The position numbers and the translations under genes were made by a program. A stretch of DNA of 64,000 bases from Mesostigma viride. Its lineage: Eukaryota; Streptophyta; Mesostigmatophyceae; Mesostigmatales; Mesostigmataceae. Below the pieces are notes generated by a model that saw nothing but the letters and a program-made list of their open reading frames with translations, did not search any database and was not told the origin of the DNA. Below are positions 52,277 through 60,690 of the stretch, piece by piece. Every line of letters starts with the position of its first letter. The first letter of the stretch is position 1. Location: NCBI GenBank assembly GCA_009746045.1, contig RPFO01000114.1, positions 694,080-758,079 on the forward strand, in the 5' to 3' direction.

Positions 52277-54136
52277 ATGAATTCACTTCTACTGCCTATT
52301 AGACGCAGTTGCCTACTTATTCGTTGCATTTCCACCGGTCCATCGAGAAGCAGAAATGCCGGGGTGAACCCCCGACGCAGTGAACCCCGACGGGATGGTC
52401 CCCGGCGCGATGAGTTCCGAGGGGAAGAGCCCCGCCGGAGAGAATTGGGACGGGAGGGACCCCGGCGGGGTGAGTTTCGAAGAGACGAACCTCGACGTGA
52501 GGAGCCTCGCAGGGAGGACTCTCGACGGGGCGGGATCCAACGGGACGACTTTCGATGGGACGAGCCCCCGCGGGATGATTTCCGACGAGGGGAGATCCGT
52601 CGGGACGAACCCCGGGGGGAAGATTTCCGGCGGAATGACTTCCGACGGGATGATTTCCGGCGAGAGGAGCCCCGGCGGGAGGAGTTTCGGCGGGACGAAG
52701 CCCCGCTAGAGGAGCCCCGCCGGGGAGACCGCCGTCGGGATGAGCCCCGCAGGGATGACCGCCGGCGGGAGGAATCCCGTCGGGATGAGCCCCGCCGTGA
52801 AGATGCCCGGCGTAGCGAGCCGACTCGGCGCGTGTCCAAGTCGCTATCTCCCAGCCACGAGGCCACGGGCAGCCCCTCTACCCCCACGGCCGTCCTCAAG
52901 GAAGGCAAGGCCAGCATCTTCTCGGCGGAGGCACCCCTGGTCTTCTCTGGTGCCGTCCAGCGCGTGACAGGGTCCCCTGGCGTGGGCGACTCGGTCATCC
53001 TTGCCAACGACATGCTGCAGCCGCTGGGGTGGGGCGTGTTCAACCCGCACTCGATGTACCAGGTGCGCATGATGCAGTACCGCGACATGGGCGCGGGCGA
53101 GCCGTTTGCGCCGAGTATGGACCAATCAGAGCACGTGAGGTGGCGGCTGGCACAGTGCCTCGCGCGGCGCGCGGCGCTCGGCCTGCCCAGCGGGGAGACG
53201 AATGCGTTCCGGCTCGCCAGCAGCGAGGGGGACGCGCTCTCCGGTCTCGTTATCGACTCCTACAACGACCACCTGGTCATCTCGGTGACCGCTGCGTGGG
53301 CGCAGCTCCAAAAGGATGCCGTCATCCGTCACGCGTTTGACCTGACCGGCGCCCGGGGCATCATCTGGAGGCCCTCCTCGGCCATGCTCCGCAAGGAAGG
53401 GGTCGAGGTCAAGTCGGACGCGACCTACCACACCAGGGACCAGCCAGGGGGCGTTGAAGAGAGCGCCAGCTCATCGGTCCCCCCCGTGCTCATCCGCGAG
53501 AACGGGATGCTCTTCGAGGTCAACCTTCTCAGCCAGAAGACCGGGTTCTACTGCGACCAGCGCGACAACAGAGACCTGATCCGCACGCTGGCCAGGGGGA
53601 AGTCGGTCCTCGACCTGTGCTGCTTCAGCGGCGGGTTTGCGGTCGCAGCGGCGCTGGGGGGGGCCACCTGCGTGACAGGTGTCGACAGTTCGTCGGCCGC
53701 GATCGCCGCTGCCGGCCGCAACGCGGACCTGAACGGCGTGGGGCCCCTGTGCACCTTTGTTGAGGCGGATGTCGATGAGTGGATGGCGGGGCAGCTGGAC
53801 GACCCAAACAGCCCGCGGTACGACATCATCGTCCTTGACCCGCCCAAGCTGGCGCCGACGAGCAAGGACTTGCGTCGCGCACTCCAGAAGTACCGCCGGC
53901 TGAACGCGCTGGCCATGGGGCTGATTCAGCCCGCAGGGGGGCTGCTGCTCACGTGCTCGTGCTCCGGCGCTGTCACTCAATCGGACAGCTTCCCTTATAT
54001 GCTCGTCGAGGCGGCCCAGGCGGCGCGGCGGAGCGCGGTGCAGCTGCAGGTGATGGGCGCCGCAGGGTGCCACTTGCAGCATCTGACGTTTGCCGAGGGC
54101 AACTATCTGATCGCCAGCCTGCTGCATGTCTCCTGA
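52277..54136 (+). CDS. RlmI-like SAM-dependent RNA methyltransferase, probably mitochondrial
   Basis: Intronless, 619 residues. The start ATG at 52277 gives MNSLLLPIRRSCLLIRCIST, an Arg-rich amphipathic presequence typical of mitochondrial import. Residues ~31-185 are 30 copies of a pentapeptide (RRDEP/RREEF type). From ~214 a PUA-like domain (VFSGAVQRVTGSPGVGDSVI) leads into an RlmI/RlmK-type fold: SEGDALSGLVIDSY, FEVNLLSQKTGFYCDQRDNR, SAM motif I LDLCCFSGGFAVAAA (~445), VLDPPKLAP (~519) and TCSCSG (~559), where the second Cys is in the catalytic position of m5C enzymes. Bacterial RlmI makes m5C in 23S rRNA. The organellar target here is inferred. Confidence 0.92.
   Translation: MNSLLLPIRRSCLLIRCISTGPSRSRNAGVNPRRSEPRRDGPRRDEFRGEEPRRRELGREGPRRGEFRRDEPRREEPRREDSRRGGIQRDDFRWDEPPRDDFRRGEIRRDEPRGEDFRRNDFRRDDFRREEPRREEFRRDEAPLEEPRRGDRRRDEPRRDDRRREESRRDEPRREDARRSEPTRRVSKSLSPSHEATGSPSTPTAVLKEGKASIFSAEAPLVFSGAVQRVTGSPGVGDSVILANDMLQPLGWGVFNPHSMYQVRMMQYRDMGAGEPFAPSMDQSEHVRWRLAQCLARRAALGLPSGETNAFRLASSEGDALSGLVIDSYNDHLVISVTAAWAQLQKDAVIRHAFDLTGARGIIWRPSSAMLRKEGVEVKSDATYHTRDQPGGVEESASSSVPPVLIRENGMLFEVNLLSQKTGFYCDQRDNRDLIRTLARGKSVLDLCCFSGGFAVAAALGGATCVTGVDSSSAAIAAAGRNADLNGVGPLCTFVEADVDEWMAGQLDDPNSPRYDIIVLDPPKLAPTSKDLRRALQKYRRLNALAMGLIQPAGGLLLTCSCSGAVTQSDSFPYMLVEAAQAARRSAVQLQVMGAAGCHLQHLTFAEGNYLIASLLHVS
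52370..52827 (+). repeat. Coding 15-bp minisatellite (RRDEP pentapeptide), 30 units
   Basis: Codon-length repeat CGGCGGGATGAGCCC with strong synonymous and non-synonymous drift but perfectly kept 15-bp phase. The sequence alternates Arg-Arg with Asp/Glu, giving a mixed-charge, probably disordered and possibly RNA-binding segment between presequence and PUA domain. Confidence 0.9.
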
Positions 54137-54741
54137 GGGAGGGGGTCTGTTTTCTGAGGTGGTCCATTGCGGCCTCCTTCTCGAACAAGGGAATGGCTAG
54201 TCTTGAGTGCGCTGGTGGAGTGGATAGCCTTGAGTGGCATGGTTTGATGGAAAAGAAGCCCAAGCGTGGAGTGACCCCAGACTTGCGAAAACATAAAGCG
54301 CCTTCAGCAGCGAAAGCATATAGTGACCCTTTGGGGAGTAAAAATGTTTAGTATGGCAGCGCACTAGTTTTTTTAAGTACCTCATGAGCCATGAATATCC
54401 CCCCCCCCATACCAACTGGGGTCATGCTGCTGCGGTTCGTTTCCTTTACTAGCATAAGCATCTCAACGATCTCGTCAACTCTCAAGTGCTTTCGCTCGCT
54501 AGTGGAGGGCCTCTGATGGACGCCGATTACCATTTCGAAAACATACACAGTACATCAGGGAGCTTGTGGAGCCACAGCTTGTCAGCATTTTGTTGCCACA
54601 ATGCTTCTGTCGATTACCACTACACTTCTAGTCTCCTCACATGGAACCTTGGGCGAGGCTAGCACATGATTGTCAGGAATTTTAAAAAATATCCCAATGG
54701 AGTTGTGCCTGTGTGCTCCCAAATTTGAATGTTCTGTGGCA
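54137..54741. other. Spacer downstream of the methyltransferase
   Basis: No coding frame or repeat recognised; contains the 3' untranslated region of the methyltransferase gene. Confidence 0.5.
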
Positions 54742-54775
54742 TTAAATTAAATTATAACATGACTCCGTGGGGAGA
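54742..54775 (-). mobile_element. LINE terminal hairpin fragment
   Basis: Minus strand reads ATCTCCCCACGGAGTCATGT then TATAATTTAATTTAAT, the terminal hairpin and (TTTAA)n tail of the LINE family. It ends abruptly at the (TTAA)n tail of the next element, so it is either a stamp or a truncated copy. Confidence 0.6.
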
Positions 54776-54951
54776 TAATTAATTAATAAATTAGGAACAT
54801 AACTGCGTTGGGAGTATATGTAGCACATATCCCAGAGAAGGGGCACTGATATGGCTTTTAATACATTCTAAGCTACTTCCTGCAAGGGTGGGAATGTAAA
54901 CGACACTTGCTCGGGGTGCACCAGGGCCCACCTGCATCTAGATCAAGCTAT

Positions 54952-55081
54952 CAAAGAGACAACCAGCGCAGGCCAGAAATCGGGAGAATCCGGACCATGG
55001 TAGCTCGAGCCTGCCGTTATCTTTTCCGCGTTTTCGAGTCGTTCAGGATGATGAAGATGAATGGTGATGGAAATGTGTATC
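54952..55081 (-). mobile_element. 130-bp insert, longest GGTTGTCTC-terminus copy
   Basis: Flanked by AGATCAAGCTAT at 54940-54951 and 55082-55093. The copy of the host sequence at 46440-46470 has no insert. Minus strand ends GGCCTGCGCTGGTTGTCTCT. The 5' extension is unique in the window, so this shows most of the parent's 3' region. Confidence 0.8.
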
Positions 55082-55149
55082 AGATCAAGCTATGCCCAGC
55101 TAAGGGGGAGCCTGTCATGGGGGGGAAGATCATCCTGGCTATACAAGAG

Positions 55150-55262
55150 AGGTCCCCAGTTCGATTCCGGCCTGGATTCATTTGCAGATCGCGTTTTCCG
55201 CGGACCGGCACTGAACGCAAATGGTTTTTCACCTTTGCGGCGTGCCAAATCAGAAACTCAGA
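55150..55262 (+). mobile_element. tRNA-like SINE copy 3, 5'-truncated, 9-bp target duplication
   Basis: Flanked by ATACAAGAG at 55141-55149 and 55263-55271. It retains only the B-box half (AGGTCCCCAGTTCGATTCCG) and the body to CAAATCAGAAACTCAGA. Confidence 0.8.
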
Positions 55263-55617
55263 ATACAAGAGCTAGGGCATGGCTTCTCAACAGAGAGCAT
55301 CTCTCTGCATAGGCATATCATGGCTAAATTCTTAATGCAACATCCATGGGGGTCCCATTATAGGCCTGCATGGCTTGGCTAAATTCTGAAGGCATCATCC
55401 ATGGCCCGGGCCATTATGGGCGCACATGCGCGAGGGCCACATGCAAGGCTAAGCCTGACTAATCTACACTACTGGTATATATTATAATAATATAATTACT
55501 TACAGCAGAGTGAAATCACTCAAACCAAAGCAAACGCCCAGCTATAAACCTCTATACAGAGCCATGCCAAATCTCTATACTACGATAAGACCAATGGAAA
55601 CTCCTAACGGGAGGAAC

Positions 55618-56233
55618 CTAATAGCCCTGCTGCACCGCAAAATCAGCCCGCGTACGGCGGAGCATGATGTCAGCCATGGCCCGAGTCAGCGCCACCGACA
55701 AGCGCTGACGCCAATATGACGTCCAGGTCCGCGCCGACCATGAGGCCCGCTGGCCCTCCAGGTCCAGCCGGTCCTCCCGGAGCCGGCAACACTCCTTGAA
55801 GAAGGCGGAGGTCAGGGCTACTGGTATATATTCCCTAGTCTGAGGTGGCAGGAGGTGCCTGCCAGGGCTTGTGGTCAACATGGATGACCGCCCCCCTCCA
55901 GTATACCGGCTTCCCCCCTGCGCTCTGCCGGAGCTGAAGGTACGTAGGTCGGCCATAGCTCGCGTCGCCGCTGTTGCGCTGGGCCAGGATCAAGTCGTCG
56001 TCCAGCGTGAAGTGAGTCCCCGAGAGCTTCTTGAGGCCTTTCAGGAACGACATGCAGCTTGTCCGCCATGTACTTAAAGCGGGTGAGGAGCACGGGTGCC
56101 GGGCCAGCCTTACCCCGCGCGCGGGGGAGGAGGACAGCCGACATCCGCAGCTCACCATGGTGAGTTGCATGGGGGCAAGAATGTCGCGCTTAAATGCCGT
56201 GAGAAGAGTCTTCCAGGTCTCACCGGTCGCCAT
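55618..56233 (-). pseudogene. Decayed ORF1-like coding region
   Basis: Two frames carry pieces matching the ORF1 protein at 46734: LLPRARGKAGPAPVLL, then THFTLDDDLILAQ, PTYLQLRQ..GGKPVYWRGA and HVDHKPWQAP. Downstream, 55618-55830 encodes a helical Arg-rich segment (FFKECCRLREDRLDLEGQRA) ending at a stop, absent from the first copy. Several frameshifts. Confidence 0.6.
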
Positions 56234-56244
56234 GCTTTGAATGC

Positions 56245-56424
56245 TCTTCTCCCCGAAGCCAATGCATTATGGGTGGAGGTGCTGTCGAATGCCGGGTATG
56301 AATGCGCTGCCGGTAGTTGGATCATCACAGACTCAGCCCAAGTACGCCTACGCCTTGCCGCCCTTAGCCGTTCTAAGACAGCAGCAGAGAAGAGTATACC
56401 TATGCATGCCCATAGCCACCTATG
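56245..56424 (+). pseudogene. Penelope-like reverse transcriptase remnant, 5' piece
   Basis: One frame encodes GSWIITDSAQVRLRLAALSR, like the segment preceding the catalytic block of Penelope-like RTs. After one frame change, VYLCMPIATY leads into the piece continuing at 57367. The LINE at 56425-57366 was inserted exactly between them. Confidence 0.5.
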
Positions 56425-57226
56425 GAGGCGCGGGCGGTGGGGTTGGAGATTAGTGTCAAAACTGAGGCGATGGTGATTGGGGCCTCCAGTACACCACCGC
56501 TGCCGCGCCTGCTCGACGGGACGGAGGTCCCGTTCCGCGACCGCTTCAAGCTGTTGGGGAGTTGGCTTCCTGACACTGCCGACGATGTGGACACCCGCAT
56601 CGGCCTTGCCTGGGCCAAGCTCCGTTCGCTCAAACCCTACTGGCACTCGAAGGGCCTGGACGACCACCGCAAGCGCATGCTCTTCAAGGTCCTCGATTGT
56701 CCTCACGGTGCTCACGTATGGAGCCGAGGCGTGGACCAGCCCACCCAAACTGGCAGCTAGGCTAGACGGCACGGTTTACAGGATGCTTCGACAGGTCCTT
56801 AACGTAGGTTTTTCCGAGCGTCCGTCATCAGAATCTTTGTACCATGGCATGCCTCGTATTTCGGACGAGATTAGGCACCGTAGGATAGCATTTGTAGGAC
56901 ACCTTGCTCGCACCAGCTAGGTCGACACCGCATTTGGCCTGGCCGGCCCCCAGCGGCTTGGCCAGCCAGGGCGGCACATTCTGACCTGGCCTGGCCCTAA
57001 GGACATTCCTAAGAAGGTAGGGAAACATGTCATGAACTACACCCAGATGTTGCTGGATGACCTAGTGGTCCCAGCCCAGTTTGAGCACCGCATCCACTCT
57101 CTCTCCCGTCTTTGGACTGCCATGCAGGACAAGACGCGGTGGCAGAAGATTGTCAAGGCGCACACGCCCGACCCTGTGGGCAAGCCACCTCCCCCCAAGC
57201 GGCGGCTCAGGCGTTTTGATGAGTAG
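56425..57226 (+). pseudogene. LINE reverse transcriptase C-terminal region
   Basis: Pieces in shifted frames: VGLEISVKTEAMVIGA, FRDRFKLLGSWLPDTADDVD, TRIGLAWAKLRSLKPYWHSK, VLTYGAEAWT, RMLRQVLNVGF, RRIAFVGHLARTS and MLLDDLVVPAQFEHRIHSLS, then a basic tail ending RRLRRFDE and TAG. The order fits the thumb and C-terminal region of a single-endonuclease LINE without RNase H. At least two frameshifts and an in-frame stop. Confidence 0.75.
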
Positions 57227-57366
57227 TGTAGTTAGGATTTTCTAGATAGCTATAGAGTTAGGATAGTTCGATCCCGCGGCTTCCTCCACCCGCCATCCCA
57301 ATCATGGAATATGTGCTACATGACCTCCCCACGGAGGCATGTTATAATTTAATTTAATTTAATTTA
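56425..57366 (+). mobile_element. 5'-truncated LINE with 13-bp target duplication
   Basis: Flanked by ATAGCCACCTATG at 56412-56424 and 57367-57379. It encodes the C-terminal part of a LINE reverse transcriptase, followed by a ~130-bp 3' untranslated region, the hairpin CATGACCTCCCCACGGAGGC and a (TTTAA)n tail. It belongs to the same family as 57943-60570. Confidence 0.85.
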
Positions 57367-57455
57367 ATAGCCACCTATGATTTCACCACTCTGTATACCA
57401 GACTAGATTTGCACGATTTGAAAGCTCATTTGGATAGCCTCCTTACTCGTCTGTA
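57367..57455 (+). pseudogene. Penelope-like reverse transcriptase remnant, 3' piece
   Basis: With the LINE removed the frame reads ATYDFTTLYTRLDLHDL, which has the D-F-[ST]-[TS]-L-Y-T pattern of RT motif A in Penelope-like elements. Another insertion (SINE, 57456) cuts it off after ~30 codons. Short match; other RT classes are possible. Confidence 0.5.
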
Positions 57456-57660
57456 TTCTGGTTTGGCACGCCGCAAAGGTGAAAACCATTTGCGTTCAGT
57501 GCCGGTCCGCGGAAAACGCGGAAAAACGCGATCTGCAAATGAATCCAGGCCGGAATCGAACTGGGGACCTCTCGCACCAATTTTGCTGACTATAGGACGG
57601 ACGTCTCCGGATCCTAGGGCATCGCCAACTGACACCTACAGTCATCCGCAAAAGTTCTCC
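57456..57660 (-). mobile_element. tRNA-like SINE copy 4
   Basis: About 205 bp, minus strand, with GGCACGCCGCAAAGG at the left and CATCCGCAAAAGTTCTCC at the right, GGAATCGAACTGGGG (B-box reversed) and CTGACTATAGGACGG. No convincing target duplication. Confidence 0.75.
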
Positions 57661-57835
57661 TTTCCGGGGAGTGATGCAGATAGGGAAAACACACATACAC
57701 ACACCACCACTACCAAACACAAACAACCAAAACTACTTAGAAGGAAAAGCATGGGCACGGTATTAACATATTAATTCATGAAACTCGTGCTCCCGTTGGG
57801 GAGTCACGGAGTGTTAACCCCACGTCATGCTGTGC

Positions 57836-57942
57836 ATGGGCACGGCGTGACATGGGCACGGCATGACTAAATAATGCTAGGCATCATCTGGTGTAGGCAC
57901 ACATGTACATGACTAAATAATGCCAATTCATGAGCTGGTATT
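57836..57942 (-). mobile_element. Fragment of ORF1-type 3' untranslated region
   Basis: Matches 46556-46660 (GGGCACGGCATGACTAAATAATGCTAGGCATC and CACACATGTACATGACTAAATA; each block given in part). It is cut at 57943 by the LINE tail. A family A hairpin lies just left, at 57785-57812. Confidence 0.55.
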
Positions 57943-58119
57943 CAAAAAAATAAAATAAAATTATAACATGACTCCGTTGGGAGATCATGTAGCACATATT
58001 CCTTGCCGTAGTAGATGGAGGGAGGTGGGCGAAGCCGCGGAATCGAACTAAGCTAAATCCGTCTTAGCTATCTAGTCTAGAAAGTCCTAACTATGCTAGT
58101 CAGCAAAGCGCCCCGGCCT

Positions 58120-58597
58120 TTAGCTTGGGGGGAGGGGGCCGCTTGCCCACAGGGGCTGGCGTGTGAGCCTGGACAATCTTCTGCCACAGGTCTCTTCTTG
58201 TTCTGCATAGCAGTCCGAGCAATTAAGAGAGAGGGAGTGAATGCAGTGTTCAAACTGAGCTGGGACCACTAGGTCGGCCAGCAACATCTGTATGTACTGG
58301 TTCATGGCAGGTAAACCCAGCTTTCTAGGAATGTGCTTGGGGCCAGGCCAGGTCAGGATGTGCCGCCCTGGTTGGCCAAGCTGCTGGGCCGGGCCGGCCA
58401 GACCAAGGGCGCGGTATCGGCTGACTGGTGCGAGCAAGATGTCCTACAAACGCTATCCTATGCTGCCTAATCTCGTCCGAAATGCGAGGCATACCCTGAT
58501 ACAATGACTCTAATGACCTATGCGTGGAAAACCCTACATTCAGGACCTGTCGAGGCATCCTGTAAACCGTGCCGTCTAGCTTGACGGCCAGTCCCCT
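58120..58597 (-). pseudogene. LINE reverse transcriptase C-terminus, second half of the split copy
   Basis: VKLDGTVYRMPRQVLNVGFS, LYQGMPRISDEIRQHRIAFV and MLLADLVVPAQFEHCIHSLS, 70-80% like the plus-strand copy by eye, with frameshifts. It ends in a Pro/Lys-rich tail before the hairpin. Confidence 0.75.
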
Positions 58598-59269
58598 TCC
58601 CTGAGGAAATGCAGCGGCTCCTCTCTCGTCGCAAGAGGTTGCATGACCTCACCTGGATGCTGGGGCGACGACCTGATATCGACCCCCGCTCAGCAGCAGC
58701 AGCGACGCGACCTGTGGCCTGAATACCTCCGGCACAATCAGGACCCCCAGAAGCCCAATGTCAAGGAGACAACCAGCCCAATGTGTACTTGAGGGGCGGG
58801 GACCTCATGATCAACCACAAAATGTGGTTCCCCCCTGCGGGCTAGAATAGCTAGCCCTAGCTTGAACCATTGGTAGTCACTGCCGCCATGGCAGCCATGC
58901 CTAGAATGTTTGCCTAGCCGAGCCACCATACCTAGCTAGTCACGTGCCCAGCAAACGCACGGCACACAACCAGCCATAGCCTTAGTTTAGCTTTTGTACA
59001 TGCAACCATGCTACGTCCTGGCTATGATCAGGTTACTTGCCCACGCTCATCGTTACGATATGCTCACATGGGTCTTATTGCACCCACAGAACTTGCCGGA
59101 TTGTATATCGTGTCCGATTGCTACTGTGGCATGCCTCTGGCATGAATTGGAGAAAGGGGGTCTCTGCCCTTTCTTCCTGTTGTGCACATGCAGGGATTAA
59201 AAGCACTCCGATGCTCCGTGACTCCCCATGCAACGGGGGCACGAGTTTAATAAAATTCATTAATTAATT
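58593..59269 (+). mobile_element. Family A retroposon with ORF1 C-terminus, inserted in the LINE
   Basis: Flanked by GACGGCCAGT (58583-58592) and GGCGGTCAGT (59270-59279), 8 of 10 identical. It starts with an ORF1-like C-terminal remnant (RLLSRRKRLHDLTW, then RRDLWPEYLRHNQ and GDLMINHKMWF). A ~400-bp 3' region, the hairpin GTGACTCCCCATGCAACGGG and a T/A-rich tail follow. The longest match is 63517-64000 (minus). Confidence 0.8.
58762..58774 (-). mobile_element. 13-bp stamp with 10-bp target duplication
   Basis: CAAGGAGACAACC between AGCCCAATGT at 58752-58761 and 58775-58784, inside the ORF1 remnant. The insert is the same 13 bases as at 45405-45417. Confidence 0.75.
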
Positions 59270-60563
59270 GGCGGTCAGTGTGTCCGTGAGCGTCCATGCC
59301 TCGGCGCCATACGTGAGCACCGTGAGAAAACACCAGGGCCTTGAAGAGCATTCGCTTGCGGTGCTCGCCCAGGCCCTTCGAGTGCCAGTAGGTTTTCAGC
59401 GAACGAAGCCTAGCCCAGGCCAGGCCGATGCGGATGTCCACACCGTCGGCGGTGTCGGCCGGGGAGCATGCTCCCCAGCAGTTTGAAGGGATCACGGAAC
59501 GGGAGGTCCGTCCCGTCCAGCAGCCGCGGCAGCGGCTGGCAACTGGTAGCCCCAACCACCGGCATCGCCTCAGTTTTGACACTGATCTCCAACCCCACCA
59601 CCCGCGCCTCAAAGCCCAGACAGTCTAGCCAGGTCCAGGAATGTGCTCGGGGCGCCGCTCGATGAGGGTGGTCATCATCCGCATAAATCAGGTCGGACAG
59701 GCGGCCTAACCAGGGCCACAGCCGCCATGTTCGCGCGCGTTAAGGATGTCCAGGTCGGGCTCGAACCCCTTCAGAGCAGTAAAGCGCGCACGTGCCCGGC
59801 GCATGACGCCGTCATCAGTGATCCATGACAGTATAATGAGCAGATATGGTTGTCTCCTTAATTGAGATATGGGCACAGGACACAGCCTTGCCACACCCCG
59901 TGGTCAAGGGGGAATGGTGGGGTGGTGCCTTCCGCAGTCCCGGCACTACTGCCTGTGATCGAGCCCTCATACAGTCGACGAATGGCAGCAATTAACGCTG
60001 GTGGTACCCGATCCAGAGCTAGGATGGCCCAAAGAGCCTCCCAGAGGGCCGTGTCAAAGGCCTCACTTGATATAGTCAACAAGAATGAAGACCAGCGGCA
60101 AACCGTCAGGGCAAAGGCGACGCACCTCCTCCATCAACCGGCACGCGACAAATACAGCCATAACAGTGTTAAGACCACGACGGAGACCCAGCTGAGACTC
60201 ACCCAGGTGTGGGTCCAGCGCGGCACGAAGCCTGTGCAGCATCATGCGCATGAAGACCTTCAGCGCGGCGCTCTGGAGGCAGACACCCTGATAGTTACCG
60301 GGGTCAGCAGCAGAGCCCTTCTTGTACAGCATGACTCGGATGGCCGTCTGCCACTCAGCAGGCAGAGGCGCATCAGAGAGCAGGACACGGTTGCAGAACG
60401 CCAGCAGAAGCTCCCGCACCGCCGGGTCAGGGGTCTTCAGCAGCTCAGCAGATAAGCTGGTTGGCACCGACCGCCGCGTCGAACCGCAGGCGAGCAAGGG
60501 CGCCGTCCAATTCCTCCGAAGTGAAGGGGTGGACGACGTCGTTGGTGGCAAGGCAGCCCAGTG
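59270..60563 (-). pseudogene. LINE reverse transcriptase core (frameshifted)
   Basis: Pieces: FDAAVGANQLI, PAEWQTAIRVMLYKKGSAAD, NYQGVCLQSAALKVF, ESQLGLRRGLNT (RT 2-4 blocks) and VDYIKAFDTALWEAL (motif A, frame change inside). GVWQGCVLCPYL (motif B) follows, then IYADDDH, the catalytic Y-A-D-D at 59674-59685, and GLEISVKTEAM. Frame changes near 60075 and 60470 and the 23-bp insertion event at 59848 break it. The family primes reverse transcription at the nicked target. Confidence 0.8.
59848..59864 (+). mobile_element. 17-bp stamp inside the LINE reverse transcriptase
   Basis: GGTTGTCTCCTTAATTG between AGATAT at 59842-59847 and 59865-59870. Removing insert plus one duplication (23 bp) restores a continuous reading of the RT after motif B (CPYL into LIILSWITDDG). 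Confidence 0.8.
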
Positions 60564-60574
60564 ATGTTGTTTAG

Positions 60575-60690
60575 ATAGATGTAGATAGATGTAGATAGAT
60601 TAGACCGGTAGGACTGTTTACACCCACCCATCCATCCATCGGGGTTAATGCTCCGTGACTCCCCAACGGGAGAACGAGTCTAATTAAGGG
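60575..60690 (+). mobile_element. Small hairpin-ended retroposon, second copy
   Basis: TAGATAGATG repeats, TAGACCGGTAGGACTGTTTA, CATCCATCCATCGGGG and hairpin GTGACTCCCCAACGGGAGAA, then a short TTAA tail. Same family as 26368-26474. Confidence 0.7.

Larger units (their letters stand above)
54776..56240 (-). mobile_element. ORF1-type retroelement, second copy, with two nested insertions
   Basis: Minus strand: an ORF1-like coding remnant (55835-56233), then more coding-like sequence to a stop at 55618. A 3' untranslated region aligned with that of 46285-46730 follows, ending in ATACTCCCAACGCAGTTATG and a (TTAA)n tail. The 3' region is split by a 130-bp insert (54952-55081) and a SINE (55150-55262), each with its own duplication. 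Confidence 0.7.
57943..60570 (-). mobile_element. LINE with reverse transcriptase, split by a nested retroposon
   Basis: Minus strand: RT core (59270 to ~60563), interruption 58593-59269, then the C-terminal region 58120-58592, 3' untranslated region, the hairpin CATGATCTCCCAACGGAGTC and a (TTTTA)n tail at 57943. Coding on the two sides joins at the same codon region seen intact at 56750 (alanine-rich KLDGTVYRM), proving one original element. A 17-bp stamp also disrupts the RT. Confidence 0.8.
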
